Assembly: GCA_913064775.1 (NCBI GenBank)
Contig: CAJYAD010000037.1
Span: forward strand, 1-32,127
Reading direction: 5' to 3'
Source: an uncultured Albidovulum sp.
GTDB taxonomy: Bacteria; Pseudomonadota; Alphaproteobacteria; Rhodobacterales; Rhodobacteraceae
Length of the DNA: 32,127 nt
Under the pieces are notes generated by a model. That model was given only the letters and a program-made list of their open reading frames with translations. It had not been told where the DNA came from and did not search any database. Below are positions 16,562 to 23,434 of the stretch, piece after piece. How positions within the stretch are numbered: the first letter of the stretch is position 1; each line of letters begins with the position of its first letter. A program made the translations under genes and the position numbers.

Positions 16562-16921
16562 TCAGTTGAAGCCCTTGCCAGCCCCTGAGTATTGAACGGC
16601 GCGGAAACCGGCACTCCAATTCGACCATAGAAATCTCTGGGAAAGCTGGTCGGGCCTGCATCTTGAGAAGTAGCCCGCCATTGCCAGCGCCCAGACTCCA
16701 ACTCCGGGGCCCAGAGTCAGGCCTACGGCCGCTGCGAAATCGAAGGCCGCGACCGGCCAGACCAGCCATCCGGGCAGGCCAAGCCAGCCGATCATGTTGC
16801 GCACGGGCGCGGGGTCTATCACCTTCTGGAGCACCCCCGCGAGAAACAGGAACGCGAGCAGCACTCGCCCGGTGAGATTGAGCAGATCGCGGGCGCCGTC
16901 AGACACCGGCATACCATTCAT
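16562..16921 (-). CDS. DoxX-family membrane protein
   Basis: This 119-residue small membrane protein of the DoxX/DoxD-like family has typical LTGRVLLAFLFLAGVLQKV and LPGWLVWPVAAFDFAAAVGL segments, then LGPGVGVWALAMAGYF. Three to four hydrophobic helices are expected. The C-terminal 30 residues (SRCRPDQLSQRFLWSNWSAG) align only loosely with the usual DPWQMxxFxKNWxIAGG ending, so that tail is diverged or was altered by an old compensated frameshift. The start at 16921 has GGAGG 9 nt upstream and overlaps the Mo-enzyme gene by 23 bp; ATG 16912 is the alternative. It is the last gene of the sigma-factor cluster. DoxX proteins often accompany redox or thiosulfate/sulfite enzymes, which fits the adjacent gene. 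Confidence 0.75.
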   Translation of the reverse strand: MNGMPVSDGARDLLNLTGRVLLAFLFLAGVLQKVIDPAPVRNMIGWLGLPGWLVWPVAAFDFAAAVGLTLGPGVGVWALAMAGYFSRCRPDQLSQRFLWSNWSAGFRAVQYSGAGKGFN

Positions 16922-17675
16922 AGCCCCGGTCCTCCCAATAGCCGCCCTTGCCGCCGCGAATGTCCGAGAGCGTGGACACCAGCGAGATCGACTTGACATA
17001 TTTGGCCATCTTGTAGCCCAGCTGCCGCTCGACCCGCAGTCGCAGCGGCGCCCCGTTCGCGACCGGCAGGGGCGCATCGTTCATCGCCAGCGCCAGGAGG
17101 GTCTGGGGGTGGCGTGCGCTGCGCAGGTCGATGCTTTCATAGTAGAATTGCGGCCCGTCCAGCCCGGTGCTCAGCGCATCGAAACACCGCAAGACCACAT
17201 AGCGCGCCGAAGCGGCCGCCCCCGCCCGATCAAGCAGGTGCGACAGGCGCACGCCTTGCCATTTCGCGATGCAGCTCCAGCCCTCGACGCAATCGTGGCG
17301 GGTGATCTGGCTCTGCTGTGGCATCGCCTTCAGATCGGCCAGCGACAGCTTCAGCGGGGTTGCGACCTCTCCGCCAAGGGTCAGCCGGTAGTCGGCAAAA
17401 CCGCCCTGCTTCAGCGTCAGGTAGTCCGCCGCCTGCGGGTCGGTCGATCCATTCGGCCGCATCGGCTGGCGGATATCGGCCTCGGAATAGGTCGGGGCCA
17501 GCGCATCGCGGCCCTGCAACAGGCGCTGCGCCGCTTTCGTCAGCCGGTTGGCCGAAAGCAGGACGCCCCGCGCCGGATCGTCCGGGTTCGACAGGAAGTC
17601 GAATGTCTTGCAGCCCGAGAGCGTTGTCGCGGCGAGGGTTCCGGCGCCAAGGCGCAGAATCGTGCGGCGGTCCAT
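16899..17675 (-). CDS. Sulfite-oxidase-type molybdopterin oxidoreductase
   Basis: This is a 258-residue periplasmic Mo-enzyme of the sulfite oxidase/MsrP (YedY) superfamily. The N-terminus MDRRTILRLGAGTLAATTLS combines a Tat-like twin-arginine with a lipobox (LSGC, Cys22), so it is probably folded, Tat-exported and lipid-anchored. The Mo-coordinating cysteine is Cys129 in RHDCVEGWSCIAKW. The GAPLRLRVERQLGYKMAKYV block near 210-230 fits the cofactor-domain end of the family. A separate dimerisation domain as in classical sulfite oxidase is absent. Its ATG is one base after the stop of the cytochrome b gene, so it likely passes electrons to or from that membrane cytochrome, as MsrP does with MsrQ. 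Substrate (methionine sulfoxide, sulfite or another S/N-oxide) is not determined. Confidence 0.88.
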   Translation of the reverse strand: MDRRTILRLGAGTLAATTLSGCKTFDFLSNPDDPARGVLLSANRLTKAAQRLLQGRDALAPTYSEADIRQPMRPNGSTDPQAADYLTLKQGGFADYRLTLGGEVATPLKLSLADLKAMPQQSQITRHDCVEGWSCIAKWQGVRLSHLLDRAGAAASARYVVLRCFDALSTGLDGPQFYYESIDLRSARHPQTLLALAMNDAPLPVANGAPLRLRVERQLGYKMAKYVKSISLVSTLSDIRGGKGGYWEDRGYEWYAGV

Positions 17676-17676
17676 G

Positions 17677-18525
17677 TCAGTGCTCCTCGGTCGCTTGGCC
17701 GTTGCCGGTGATCCTGTAGCGCCCGGTGACGATCGAGCGCAGCTCGTTCAGCGGCCCCGCGACCAGCACCATCGCGATATGGACCACGAAGAAGGCCACG
17801 ATCAGCACCATCCCCAGGAAATGCAGGCTGCGCGCCGTCTGCCGCCCTCCGAACAGGTCGAGCAGCAAGGGCCAGGCCGCGTCCATCCCCGGCGACATGG
17901 TCAGCCCGGTCAGGATCATCAGCGGGAAAAGCGCGAAGAAGACCGCGAAATAGGTCAGCTTCTGCAGGGGGCTGTAACGCCGCCCGTGGCGCAGCGGGCC
18001 GCGAAGATGGGCGATGATGTCGCGCCCAAGACCCCGAAGGTCGCGGCGCCCGGGCAGGATATCGCGGCGCAGATGCCCGTTCACCAGGCTCGCCACCGCC
18101 CAGACCGCCAGCGTTCCCACCAACACCCAGGCGAAGAAGATATGCACCACCCGCCCGGTGGCGAGATCCTGCGACGAAGGGATGGTGGCCCAGGCCGGAA
18201 AGGCGCGGGGCTGGCGGGCATCGGCGGGACCGCTCAGCCCCAGGAAGCCGGTGGTGTCGAAACGGTGGCCGAGGATCTGGGTGACGCCCTTCGCCGGCCC
18301 CGCTCCCTGACCGCCCTCGGCCCCGATCCGCAGCACGGCATTGTCGAAACCCTGCGTCATCCCGGATTGCTGCCCGATGTAGAGCACGGGGTGCGCGTTG
18401 AATATCTGCAACCCCGAGAGCAGCAGGAAGAAGACGCAGACGGCCCACATCCAGTGGGTGATCCGGGTCCAGGGCCCGTGCCGCCGGATCACTTTCGGCG
18501 TCGGTCCGTCAACTCTGTTTCGCAC
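17677..18525 (-). CDS. Membrane di-haem cytochrome b (cytochrome b561 / thiosulfate-reductase type)
   Basis: This is a 282-residue cytochrome b with about four or five membrane helices: VIRRHGPWTRITHWMWAVCV, VVHIFFAWVLVGTLAVWAV, LTYFAVFFALFPLMILTGL and LHFLGMVLIVAFFVVHIAMV. Haem-ligating His candidates are in ITHW, VVHIF, SLHF and VVHIA. A periplasmic loop of about 80 residues lies after the first helix. It should move electrons between the quinone pool and the Mo-enzyme encoded one base downstream. The start codon is GTG (18525), supported by GGAGGG 8 nt upstream. It follows the fasciclin gene by 60 bp. It is not an MsrQ homologue by motif, although it occupies the same position next to the Mo-protein. 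Confidence 0.85.
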   Translation of the reverse strand: MRNRVDGPTPKVIRRHGPWTRITHWMWAVCVFFLLLSGLQIFNAHPVLYIGQQSGMTQGFDNAVLRIGAEGGQGAGPAKGVTQILGHRFDTTGFLGLSGPADARQPRAFPAWATIPSSQDLATGRVVHIFFAWVLVGTLAVWAVASLVNGHLRRDILPGRRDLRGLGRDIIAHLRGPLRHGRRYSPLQKLTYFAVFFALFPLMILTGLTMSPGMDAAWPLLLDLFGGRQTARSLHFLGMVLIVAFFVVHIAMVLVAGPLNELRSIVTGRYRITGNGQATEEH

Positions 18526-18585
18526 CCCAAGACCCTCCGCGTTAGAATATGGGGCTGCCCGACGGCGGACAGCCCCGATCCAAGG

Positions 18586-19134
18586 TCAGCTTTTCGGCAG
18601 CATGACGGTGTCGATCACCTGGATCACGCCGTTCGACTGCATCACATCGGGGATCGTGACCGTCGCGGTGCCGCCATTCTCATCCTCGATCATCAGCTTG
18701 CCGTCCTTCTCGAACGCGGTCAGCTTGCACCCGCCGAGGGTGTTGAGCGTGGCCTTGCCGGTCTGCATCGCCACCTTCTCGATGTCGGCCACGGTCTCTT
18801 TGCCCGCCAGCACATGGCAGGTGAGGATCTGCTGGAGCTTGGCCTTGTTCTCGGGCTTGAGCAGCGTCTGGACCGTGCCCTCGGGCAGCTTGGCGAAGGC
18901 CTCGTTGGTCGGCGCGAAGACGGTGAACGGCCCCTTGCCCTCCAGGGTCTTGACCAGGCCCGCGGCCTTGACGGCGGCGACCAGGGTCGTGTGGTCCTTG
19001 GAGTTCACGGCATTCTGGATGATGTTCTTGCTGGCATACATCGGCGCGCCGCCGACCATCGGATTTGCCTGCGCGGCAACGGCGGTCAGCGCCACGGCGG
19101 TCGCGGTGGCAAGGGTGCGGAAAGTCGCAGTCAT
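18586..19134 (-). CDS. Secreted fasciclin (FAS1) domain protein
   Basis: This 182-residue protein has a signal peptide (about 1-23, ending AAQA) and one FAS1 domain. The FAS1 boxes are clear: FTVFAPTNEAFAKLP (H1), then LLKPENKAKLQQILTCHVLA with the conserved His, and a C-terminal VIQVIDTVMLP (H2). Two cysteines remain in the mature protein (LTCHVL and LGGCKL) and could pair. The start is backed by GGGAG 8 nt before ATG 19134. Bacterial FAS1 proteins are extracellular adhesion or envelope proteins. In Mycobacterium tuberculosis the FAS1 proteins MPT70 and MPT83 are controlled by SigK and its anti-sigma factor RskA, so the gene order here (sigma, RskA-like, FAS1) suggests the same control logic. 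Confidence 0.9.
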   Translation of the reverse strand: MTATFRTLATATAVALTAVAAQANPMVGGAPMYASKNIIQNAVNSKDHTTLVAAVKAAGLVKTLEGKGPFTVFAPTNEAFAKLPEGTVQTLLKPENKAKLQQILTCHVLAGKETVADIEKVAMQTGKATLNTLGGCKLTAFEKDGKLMIEDENGGTATVTIPDVMQSNGVIQVIDTVMLPKS

Positions 19135-19188
19135 CTGTGTTTCTCCCAGTTGAGCGGGCCGGGGAGAACCCCCGATCCATGGTGTCAG

Positions 19189-19216
19189 CTACGGGCAGCG
19201 CCGCCGAAAAGTTTCA
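19189..19216 (-). promoter_or_regulatory. Candidate ECF-type promoter before fasciclin gene
   Basis: On the minus strand TGAAAC, 16 nt, then CCGTAG lies about 55-80 nt before the fasciclin ATG. The spacing fits an ECF sigma promoter and the neighbouring sigma gene is the obvious candidate to use it. The consensus of that sigma is not known to me, so this is a guess to be tested. Confidence 0.25.
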
Positions 19217-19282
19217 ACGTGGAGAAAAAGAATTCCGGATGGCGCGCCGACCGCGGGCCGTTGCCGAGCCGTTCGGCCCGCC

Positions 19283-19951
19283 TCAGGTCAGCGACAGAAC
19301 CCCGGCGCCCAGAACCTTGGTGGGCCGGCCATCGGGCGACCCGCCCGCAGGTTCCAGACTGACAGCCAGCGTATCGCCCGCAGACAGCTTCGGCACGATC
19401 AGTGTCCGTGTCGCCGCGCTGACAAGGCCGGCCGGGGTCGGCGGATTGCCGGGCGCGATGATCCAAAGCTCGTAATCATGCGCGACCGCAGGGCCCGGGC
19501 CGCTGGTGCGGGTTATCGTCACGACGTTCTGGTCCGTGCTGTAGCGCGCCTGGAAGATCAACGCGCCGTCCGCCGCCGCGATCCGTGTGGTCAGGATGCG
19601 GGGGGCGTCGGATCGGGTGAGGTAGACGCCGAAGGCGGCCACCGCCGCCGTGGCGCCGAGCGCGGCGAAGACCCAGCGCCGGCGCGGGATGCGTTCGGCG
19701 ACGGGCTGGGGCCGTCCGAAGATCCTGGCCTCGATCGCGGGCATCAGATCGGGGGCCGGTTCCTCTGGATACTCCGCGTCGAGAGGCGCGAAATGCGCGG
19801 CCCAGCCCGCAACCTTTTCCGCAAAGGCGGGTTCGCGGCGCAGCCGGGATTCAACCGCCAGCCGCTCGGGCAACGAAAGAACCCCGAGAACGTATTCCGC
19901 GGCAAGGAAATCGTCGCCTTCGTCGGGCGGAGGAGGGGGACGCGTGCTCAT
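19283..19951 (-). CDS. RskA-like anti-sigma factor
   Basis: This is a 222-residue single-pass anti-sigma factor. The cytosolic N-terminus (AAEYVLGVLSLPERLAVESR and following) matches the RskA/anti-sigma-K sigma-binding fold and lacks the His/Cys zinc motif of ZAS anti-sigma factors. One membrane helix lies at about 93-112 (RRRWVFAALGATAAVAAFGV). A periplasmic RskA domain follows (AHDYELWIIAPGNPPTPAGL and VSLEPAGGSPDGRPTKV). ATG 19951 overlaps the sigma stop codon as ATGA; a frame start four codons upstream (19963) is less likely. It should hold the sigma factor at the membrane until a periplasmic signal triggers release, usually by proteolysis. The signal is unknown; the downstream redox genes suggest an oxidative one. 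Confidence 0.88.
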   Translation of the reverse strand: MSTRPPPPPDEGDDFLAAEYVLGVLSLPERLAVESRLRREPAFAEKVAGWAAHFAPLDAEYPEEPAPDLMPAIEARIFGRPQPVAERIPRRRWVFAALGATAAVAAFGVYLTRSDAPRILTTRIAAADGALIFQARYSTDQNVVTITRTSGPGPAVAHDYELWIIAPGNPPTPAGLVSAATRTLIVPKLSAGDTLAVSLEPAGGSPDGRPTKVLGAGVLSLT

Positions 19952-20553
19952 CCTGCAAGACACTCCTTCAGCCGAAGAAGTCCCCTGCGCAGCCAGGTGC
20001 GCACGGTGTTAAGCGGGATGGCATGCCGATCCGCCAGTTCCGCATAGCTCAATCCATCGAGATAGGCCCCCCGGATCGCGGCGGCCTGGGCAGGCTGCAA
20101 TATCTCGAAGCATTTCGAGATGCGACCTGCCTCACCTTGAGCGACGGCGCGCGCCTCTGCCCCCGGCGTGGGATCGGGGATCATCGCGAAAGGGTCTCCT
20201 TCGCTGCTGTCGATCGTCTCCTCGCGCCGCGACCGCAGCCGGTCGATGGAATGATTTCTCGCGATCGAGATCAACCATGTCATCGCCCTACCCTGGTCTG
20301 CGTCGAACCGGCCGGCATTGATCCAGATCCGTGTAAACACTTCCTGTAGGGCCTCCTCGGCATCTGCGCGGTTCCTCAAGATACGGAGGCAGACCCCGTA
20401 GAGTTTCGCAGATGCCGCAGAATAAAGCGCTCGAAACGCCATCCGATCGCCTCCGGCGACGCCCTTCAAGAGATGCGCGATCTGGTCGTCCTGCATCCGC
20501 GGAATGTCCCGTTCGATGTTGAAAAGCGCGGCGGGCGACGCTGCTTGGTTCAT
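19948..20553 (-). CDS. ECF RNA polymerase sigma factor (SigK/RpoE-like)
   Basis: This is a 201-residue extracytoplasmic-function sigma factor. Region 2 is at about residues 45-110 (YGVCLRILRNRADAEEALQE, then VFTRIW and MTWLISIARNHSIDRLRSRR). Region 4 is at about 140-198 (LDGLSYAELADRHAIPLNTV, then RTWLRRGLLRLKECL). Pairing with an RskA-type anti-sigma factor by an ATGA overlap places it in the SigK-like ECF group. ATG 20553 gives the longest form; ATG 20496 (MQDDQIAHLLKG) is a realistic alternative, and neither has a strong Shine-Dalgarno. It probably transcribes its own operon and the downstream fasciclin, cytochrome b, Mo-enzyme and doxX genes. Its upstream region is cut by mobile-element debris, so its original promoter may be lost. 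Confidence 0.92.
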   Translation of the reverse strand: MNQAASPAALFNIERDIPRMQDDQIAHLLKGVAGGDRMAFRALYSAASAKLYGVCLRILRNRADAEEALQEVFTRIWINAGRFDADQGRAMTWLISIARNHSIDRLRSRREETIDSSEGDPFAMIPDPTPGAEARAVAQGEAGRISKCFEILQPAQAAAIRGAYLDGLSYAELADRHAIPLNTVRTWLRRGLLRLKECLAG

Positions 20554-20957
20554 GGTTAAGCGGCCTCAGCGATCGGGTCAACGGAGGTCATGGGATCTTT
20601 TTGGCGGTGCTTCTCAAGCGCAGCCTTGAGGATGGGCCGCTGCTTGTGGGCCTCACATGAGGATTTTGTGGTCAAGACGGATATCACGGCATGGAGCATC
20701 TCCGGCGGTTGAGTTTGGATCCGAGGTCTGAGCCACTTGGATAAGTACCGATCCGGTGCCGGACCTGTACCACCTCACATACGGTCGCCGCTTCGAACGG
20801 CTGCACCATGATCCCGCATCCGGCGGGGACAACTCAGGAGAACGGGACCATTCTTGAGATCGGGATTGAGGACCATGGCCCACAGCGGTTCGTTCGCCTG
20901 GATCCGTCGAGGCTGATCGGGCCCCGGGGATGGGAGGAAGAGTGGGTAGCTGTTAGT
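20554..20957. other. Gene-free stretch between sigma gene and IS110 remnant
   Basis: There is no intact gene in these 404 bp. On the minus strand just upstream of the sigma start, a short frame reads LKAALEKHRQKDPMTSVDPI and ends in TAA at about 20559. It could be the 3' end of a lost gene, but I do not recognise it. The remainder, up to the IS110 stop, probably includes the IS110 non-coding end; its exact boundary cannot be placed because IS110 elements lack clear inverted repeats. Confidence 0.4.
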
Positions 20958-21569
20958 TCAGGCAGCAGTCATGACGGCTCCCTCAATGACGACGCCGGCG
21001 GTGACGTATTTCCAGAACGCGACGAGAAGCTTGCGGGCGAGCGCGACGATCAGCACCTTCTTCATGCGTCCGTTGTTTTGCTGCAGCCGGGTTTTGAACC
21101 ACAGGCTGAGCGCCGAGGTTGGCTGATGCTGCAGCCAGAGCCAGGCGAGCTGGAGCATCGCCGTGCGCAGGCGGGGGTTGCCAGCGTGCGAGACGCCCTG
21201 CTCGTGGTCGATCGAGCCGCTCTGCCACGGTGAGGCCGCCAGCCCAGCATAAGCCGCGAGTTGCCGTCGGTTGTCGAAGTGCCGGTACAGGCCTTCCGCC
21301 GCGAAAACCGCCGCAGACTCGGGGCCAATGCCCTTGAGGGCCGCCAGCAGCGGCGCGGGAGCGGTCGTGTCCGCAGGAGCCGATGCGAACAGCGCGTCGC
21401 GTTCCGCCTCCACGGCCTTGATCTGCGCGATCACCATTTCAAGCCGCTCGAGTTCCCGAGCAATATGGGCTTTGACGTGCGTCGGCAAATCACGGCCGTC
21501 ACCGGTGCGAAGCTCGTCCACGGACAGGCGGCGATCCCCTCGCCGCATCGGCTCAAAGCCCCGAATACC
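20958..21569 (-). pseudogene. IS110-family transposase, 5'-truncated
   Basis: The C-terminal 200 or so residues of an IS110 transposase remain, including the whole Transposase_20 region (LLAALKGIGPESAAVFAAEG, QLAAYAGLAASPWQSGS and GNPRLRTAMLQLAWLWL) and the ending RKLLVAFWKYVTAG. The part before GIRGFEPMRRGDRR, which carries the N-terminal DEDD catalytic domain, is gone; complete members are roughly 340-400 residues. Homology stops at about 21570, exactly where the truncated cupin frame on the other strand begins (21573). That marks a recombination or deletion junction. It is inactive. Confidence 0.8.
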
Positions 21570-21572
21570 CGC

Positions 21573-21932
21573 TTGTTTTTCCGCTCCGCGAACCGCGACC
21601 CCGACGAGCAAGGGATCGTCCTGCGCGCCGCCGACCGCATCCCGATCGGCTCAAGCGAATCCGGTTTGATCGAAGAGCTGCTCTCCCCCACCCTTGGCGG
21701 CACTTTCGAGATGATCAAATCTACCTTCGCGCCGCAATCCAGCAGTGGCGGGCTGCGCGCCGCGCGACAATCCGAGGATGGTGGAGTGCTGATTTCAGGT
21801 CAACTAACCTTGGAAATCGACGATCTGACCCTCACGCTGGAAGCCGGCGATAGCTTTCAATTCACAAGCAGAACCTACAGCTAGCGTAACAACCACGACA
21901 CCCCCGCTGTCGCGGTCTGGGTAATCTCGCCC
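21573..21932 (+). pseudogene. XRE/cupin regulator, 3' remnant with nonsense codon
   Basis: Only the C-terminal cupin domain of an XRE-cupin regulator (HTH plus sugar/ligand-binding cupin) remains. It reads FFRSANRDPDEQGIVLRAAD, LLSPTLGGTFEMIKSTFAP, GGVLISGQLTLEIDDLTLTL and EAGDSFQFTSRTYS. A TAG at 21882-21884 stops it, but the same frame continues with RNNHDTPAVAVWVISP, the normal end of this family. The TAG stands where a Tyr codon (TAT) is expected, so it looks like a point nonsense mutation. The HTH and the first part of the gene are lost at the IS110 junction. The frame can be read open back to 21261, but that part is antisense to the transposase. Confidence 0.7.
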
Positions 21933-21993
21933 ATTCGGCCACCTGCGCCATGGTCATGGCATGCCGCAGCGCCCCGCCATATCCCACGGCTAA

Positions 21994-22131
21994 CCCGAAG
22001 AGCTCGTCCCAACCGCTGATGCGTGTGTCGAGCGCGCGATCAGCACGCTGATCACGTTGCTCGCGCGCCAAGCGGTGCGTGAGGCGGATGCGGCACGTCC
22101 CAATGACCACGAGGCCGCCGATGAAGACTGA
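21994..22131 (+). pseudogene. Remnant of small ORF of an integrated-element module
   Basis: A start-less frame reads ELVPTADACVERAISTLITL and LARQAVREADAARPNDH, ending in TGA at 22129-22131. The helical LLARQAxREA segment and the 11-bp overlap with the following HTH gene resemble the small gene that commonly precedes excisionase-like HTH genes in alphaproteobacterial integrated elements. It is interrupted upstream by TAA at 21991. Confidence 0.35.
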
Positions 22132-22243
22132 TCCCCAGAAGACCAACCGCCCGAGCCGTCGCCTGTTGACGATCCGCGAGATCGCCGAGCTCGACGGCTG
22201 TAGCGAGAAAAGCTTTCCGCCCAGATCTGAGTCTGCCACATAG
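22121..22243 (+). pseudogene. Excisionase-like HTH gene, truncated
   Basis: This is a 40-codon frame that starts with MKTDPQKTNR and continues RRLLTIREIAELDGCSEKS. The last part is the N-terminal half of the MerR/excisionase-type helix-turn-helix found in small DNA-binding proteins of mobile elements, where the sequence normally continues with TVRRxI. Here the match ends abruptly after SEK and a TAG follows at 22241. It is therefore a 3'-truncated remnant. It overlaps the preceding small ORF remnant, which supports the module interpretation. Confidence 0.55.
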
Positions 22244-22277
22244 CTCAGGGCCGTGATCGCACTCCTGTGTCGATCAC

Positions 22278-22315
22278 ATTTGCGAAGGAAGACTTTCCAG
22301 TCTAACTTCGCAAAT
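22278..22315. promoter_or_regulatory. Long palindrome overlapping a sigma-70-like promoter (MarR operator)
   Basis: ATTTGCGAAG and CTTCGCAAAT are perfect 10-bp arms, with an inner AGACT/AGTCT pair and a 4-bp centre. Inside it TTGCGA and TAACTT are 17 bp apart, so they could be -35 and -10 boxes reading into the marR gene 14 bp on. A MarR dimer bound here would block its own promoter, the usual autoregulation for this family. Confidence 0.6.
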
Positions 22316-22328
22316 CTACCTACGCGTC

Positions 22329-22775
22329 ATGCATGCGCAAATCCCTCCTTCCGATCTTACCCAGACCCTCGCGGCCGACATCCGGGCGATCTATGCCCAG
22401 TTGAAGCGCTGCCTGCGCGACCAGTCGAACGCGGGCGACGTCTCCCCCAGCCAGACCGAAGTGCTGCTGCAGCTTGAGCGCGACGGCCCGGCCAGCGTGT
22501 CGGAGCTGTCACGCGCCGCGGGGGTGCGCTCTCAATCCATGGGCGCGACCATCGCCGAGTTGCAGGCCGCAGGCTATGTCAGCGGCGCGCCCGACCCCGC
22601 GGATGGGCGCCGCACAATTCTTTCGCTGACGGAGGCCTGCCGCGACTGGCTGGCCGCGGGGCGGGCGGCCCGCTCTGACTGGCTGGCCCGCAGGATCGCC
22701 GAAAAGCTGACGCCGGACGAGCAGGGCGAGCTTGAGACCGCCCTGCGCCTGCTGCGCCGCCTCGTCGATACCTGA
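22329..22775 (+). CDS. MarR-family transcriptional regulator
   Basis: This 148-residue winged-helix repressor has a helical dimerisation N-terminus (residues 1-40) and a DNA-binding wing in the middle. The HTH is SVSELSRAAGVRSQSMGATI, followed by AELQAAGYVSGAPDPADGRR with the conserved wing DPADGRR. The C-terminal helices (TPDEQGELETALRLLRRLVD) complete the dimer interface. No Shine-Dalgarno is seen before ATG 22329, and translation from a short leader is likely given the promoter-like boxes just upstream. It reads toward the isochorismatase-like and MFS genes, 78 bp downstream, and probably controls them as a phenolic/organic-compound responsive switch. There are no cysteines placed for OhrR-type sensing. 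Confidence 0.9.
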   Translation: MHAQIPPSDLTQTLAADIRAIYAQLKRCLRDQSNAGDVSPSQTEVLLQLERDGPASVSELSRAAGVRSQSMGATIAELQAAGYVSGAPDPADGRRTILSLTEACRDWLAAGRAARSDWLARRIAEKLTPDEQGELETALRLLRRLVDT

Positions 22776-22853
22776 GCGCCCCTGACCGCTTCTTTCCGCC
22801 CCCCTGCGCCATCGGTACCGGGGCTTTCCAATGCCAGAAGAAGGACCCTCCTC

Positions 22854-23420
22854 ATGCCATTGACCACGCTTGACCCGAAGACCGCGCTGATCATCATCGA
22901 CCTGCAGAAGCTGATCGCGGGGATGCCGACGGTCCACCCCTTCGCCGAGGTCGTCGAACGCTCTCGCAAGCTGTCAGAAACCTGCCGGCGCCACGGCCTG
23001 CCCGTCGTGCTGGTCAATGTCGACGGCGTCGCGCCGGGCCGGACAGAGGGCCCCAGCCTGAACCTGGGTGACCTGCCCGCCGATTTCGCCGAGATCGTGC
23101 CGGAGCTTGGCGCGCAGAAGAGCGACATCCGCGTGACCAAGAAGACCTGGGGCGCCTTCGTGAATACCGGGCTGGAAAAGACGCTGAAGGATCTGGGCGT
23201 CACCCAGGTGATCGTCACCGGGGTCTCGACATCGGCGGGCGTGGAATCGACCGCGCGGCAGGCCTTCGAGGCCGGCTTCAACGTCACGCTGGCAACCGAC
23301 GCCATGACCGACACCCAGCCCGAGGCGCATGACCGCGCAATCTCGCACATCTTCCCGCGGCTGGGCGAGCGCGGCACCACCGACGAGATCATCGGCCTCC
23401 TGGACCGGACACGGGGCTGA
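22854..23420 (+). CDS. Isochorismatase-like hydrolase lacking the catalytic Cys
   Basis: This is a 188-residue cytosolic cysteine-hydrolase-superfamily protein. The Rossmann-like core is complete: LIIIDLQ with Asp16, TKKTWGAF with Lys96/97, and TGVSTSAGVESTARQAF. At the nucleophile position (where family amidases have Cys before VExTA) the residue is Gly129. Nicotinamidase-type amidase chemistry is thus unlikely. Isochorismatases such as EntB and PhzD also lack this Cys and hydrolyse a vinyl ether, so isochorismatase-type activity or another Cys-independent reaction is possible. The start has GAAGGA 8 nt upstream. It sits between marR and an MFS exporter with a 14-bp gap to the latter, suggesting modification or disposal of a small aromatic compound. 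Confidence 0.85.
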   Translation: MPLTTLDPKTALIIIDLQKLIAGMPTVHPFAEVVERSRKLSETCRRHGLPVVLVNVDGVAPGRTEGPSLNLGDLPADFAEIVPELGAQKSDIRVTKKTWGAFVNTGLEKTLKDLGVTQVIVTGVSTSAGVESTARQAFEAGFNVTLATDAMTDTQPEAHDRAISHIFPRLGERGTTDEIIGLLDRTRG

Positions 23421-23434
23421 GCGGCGGACGGATC

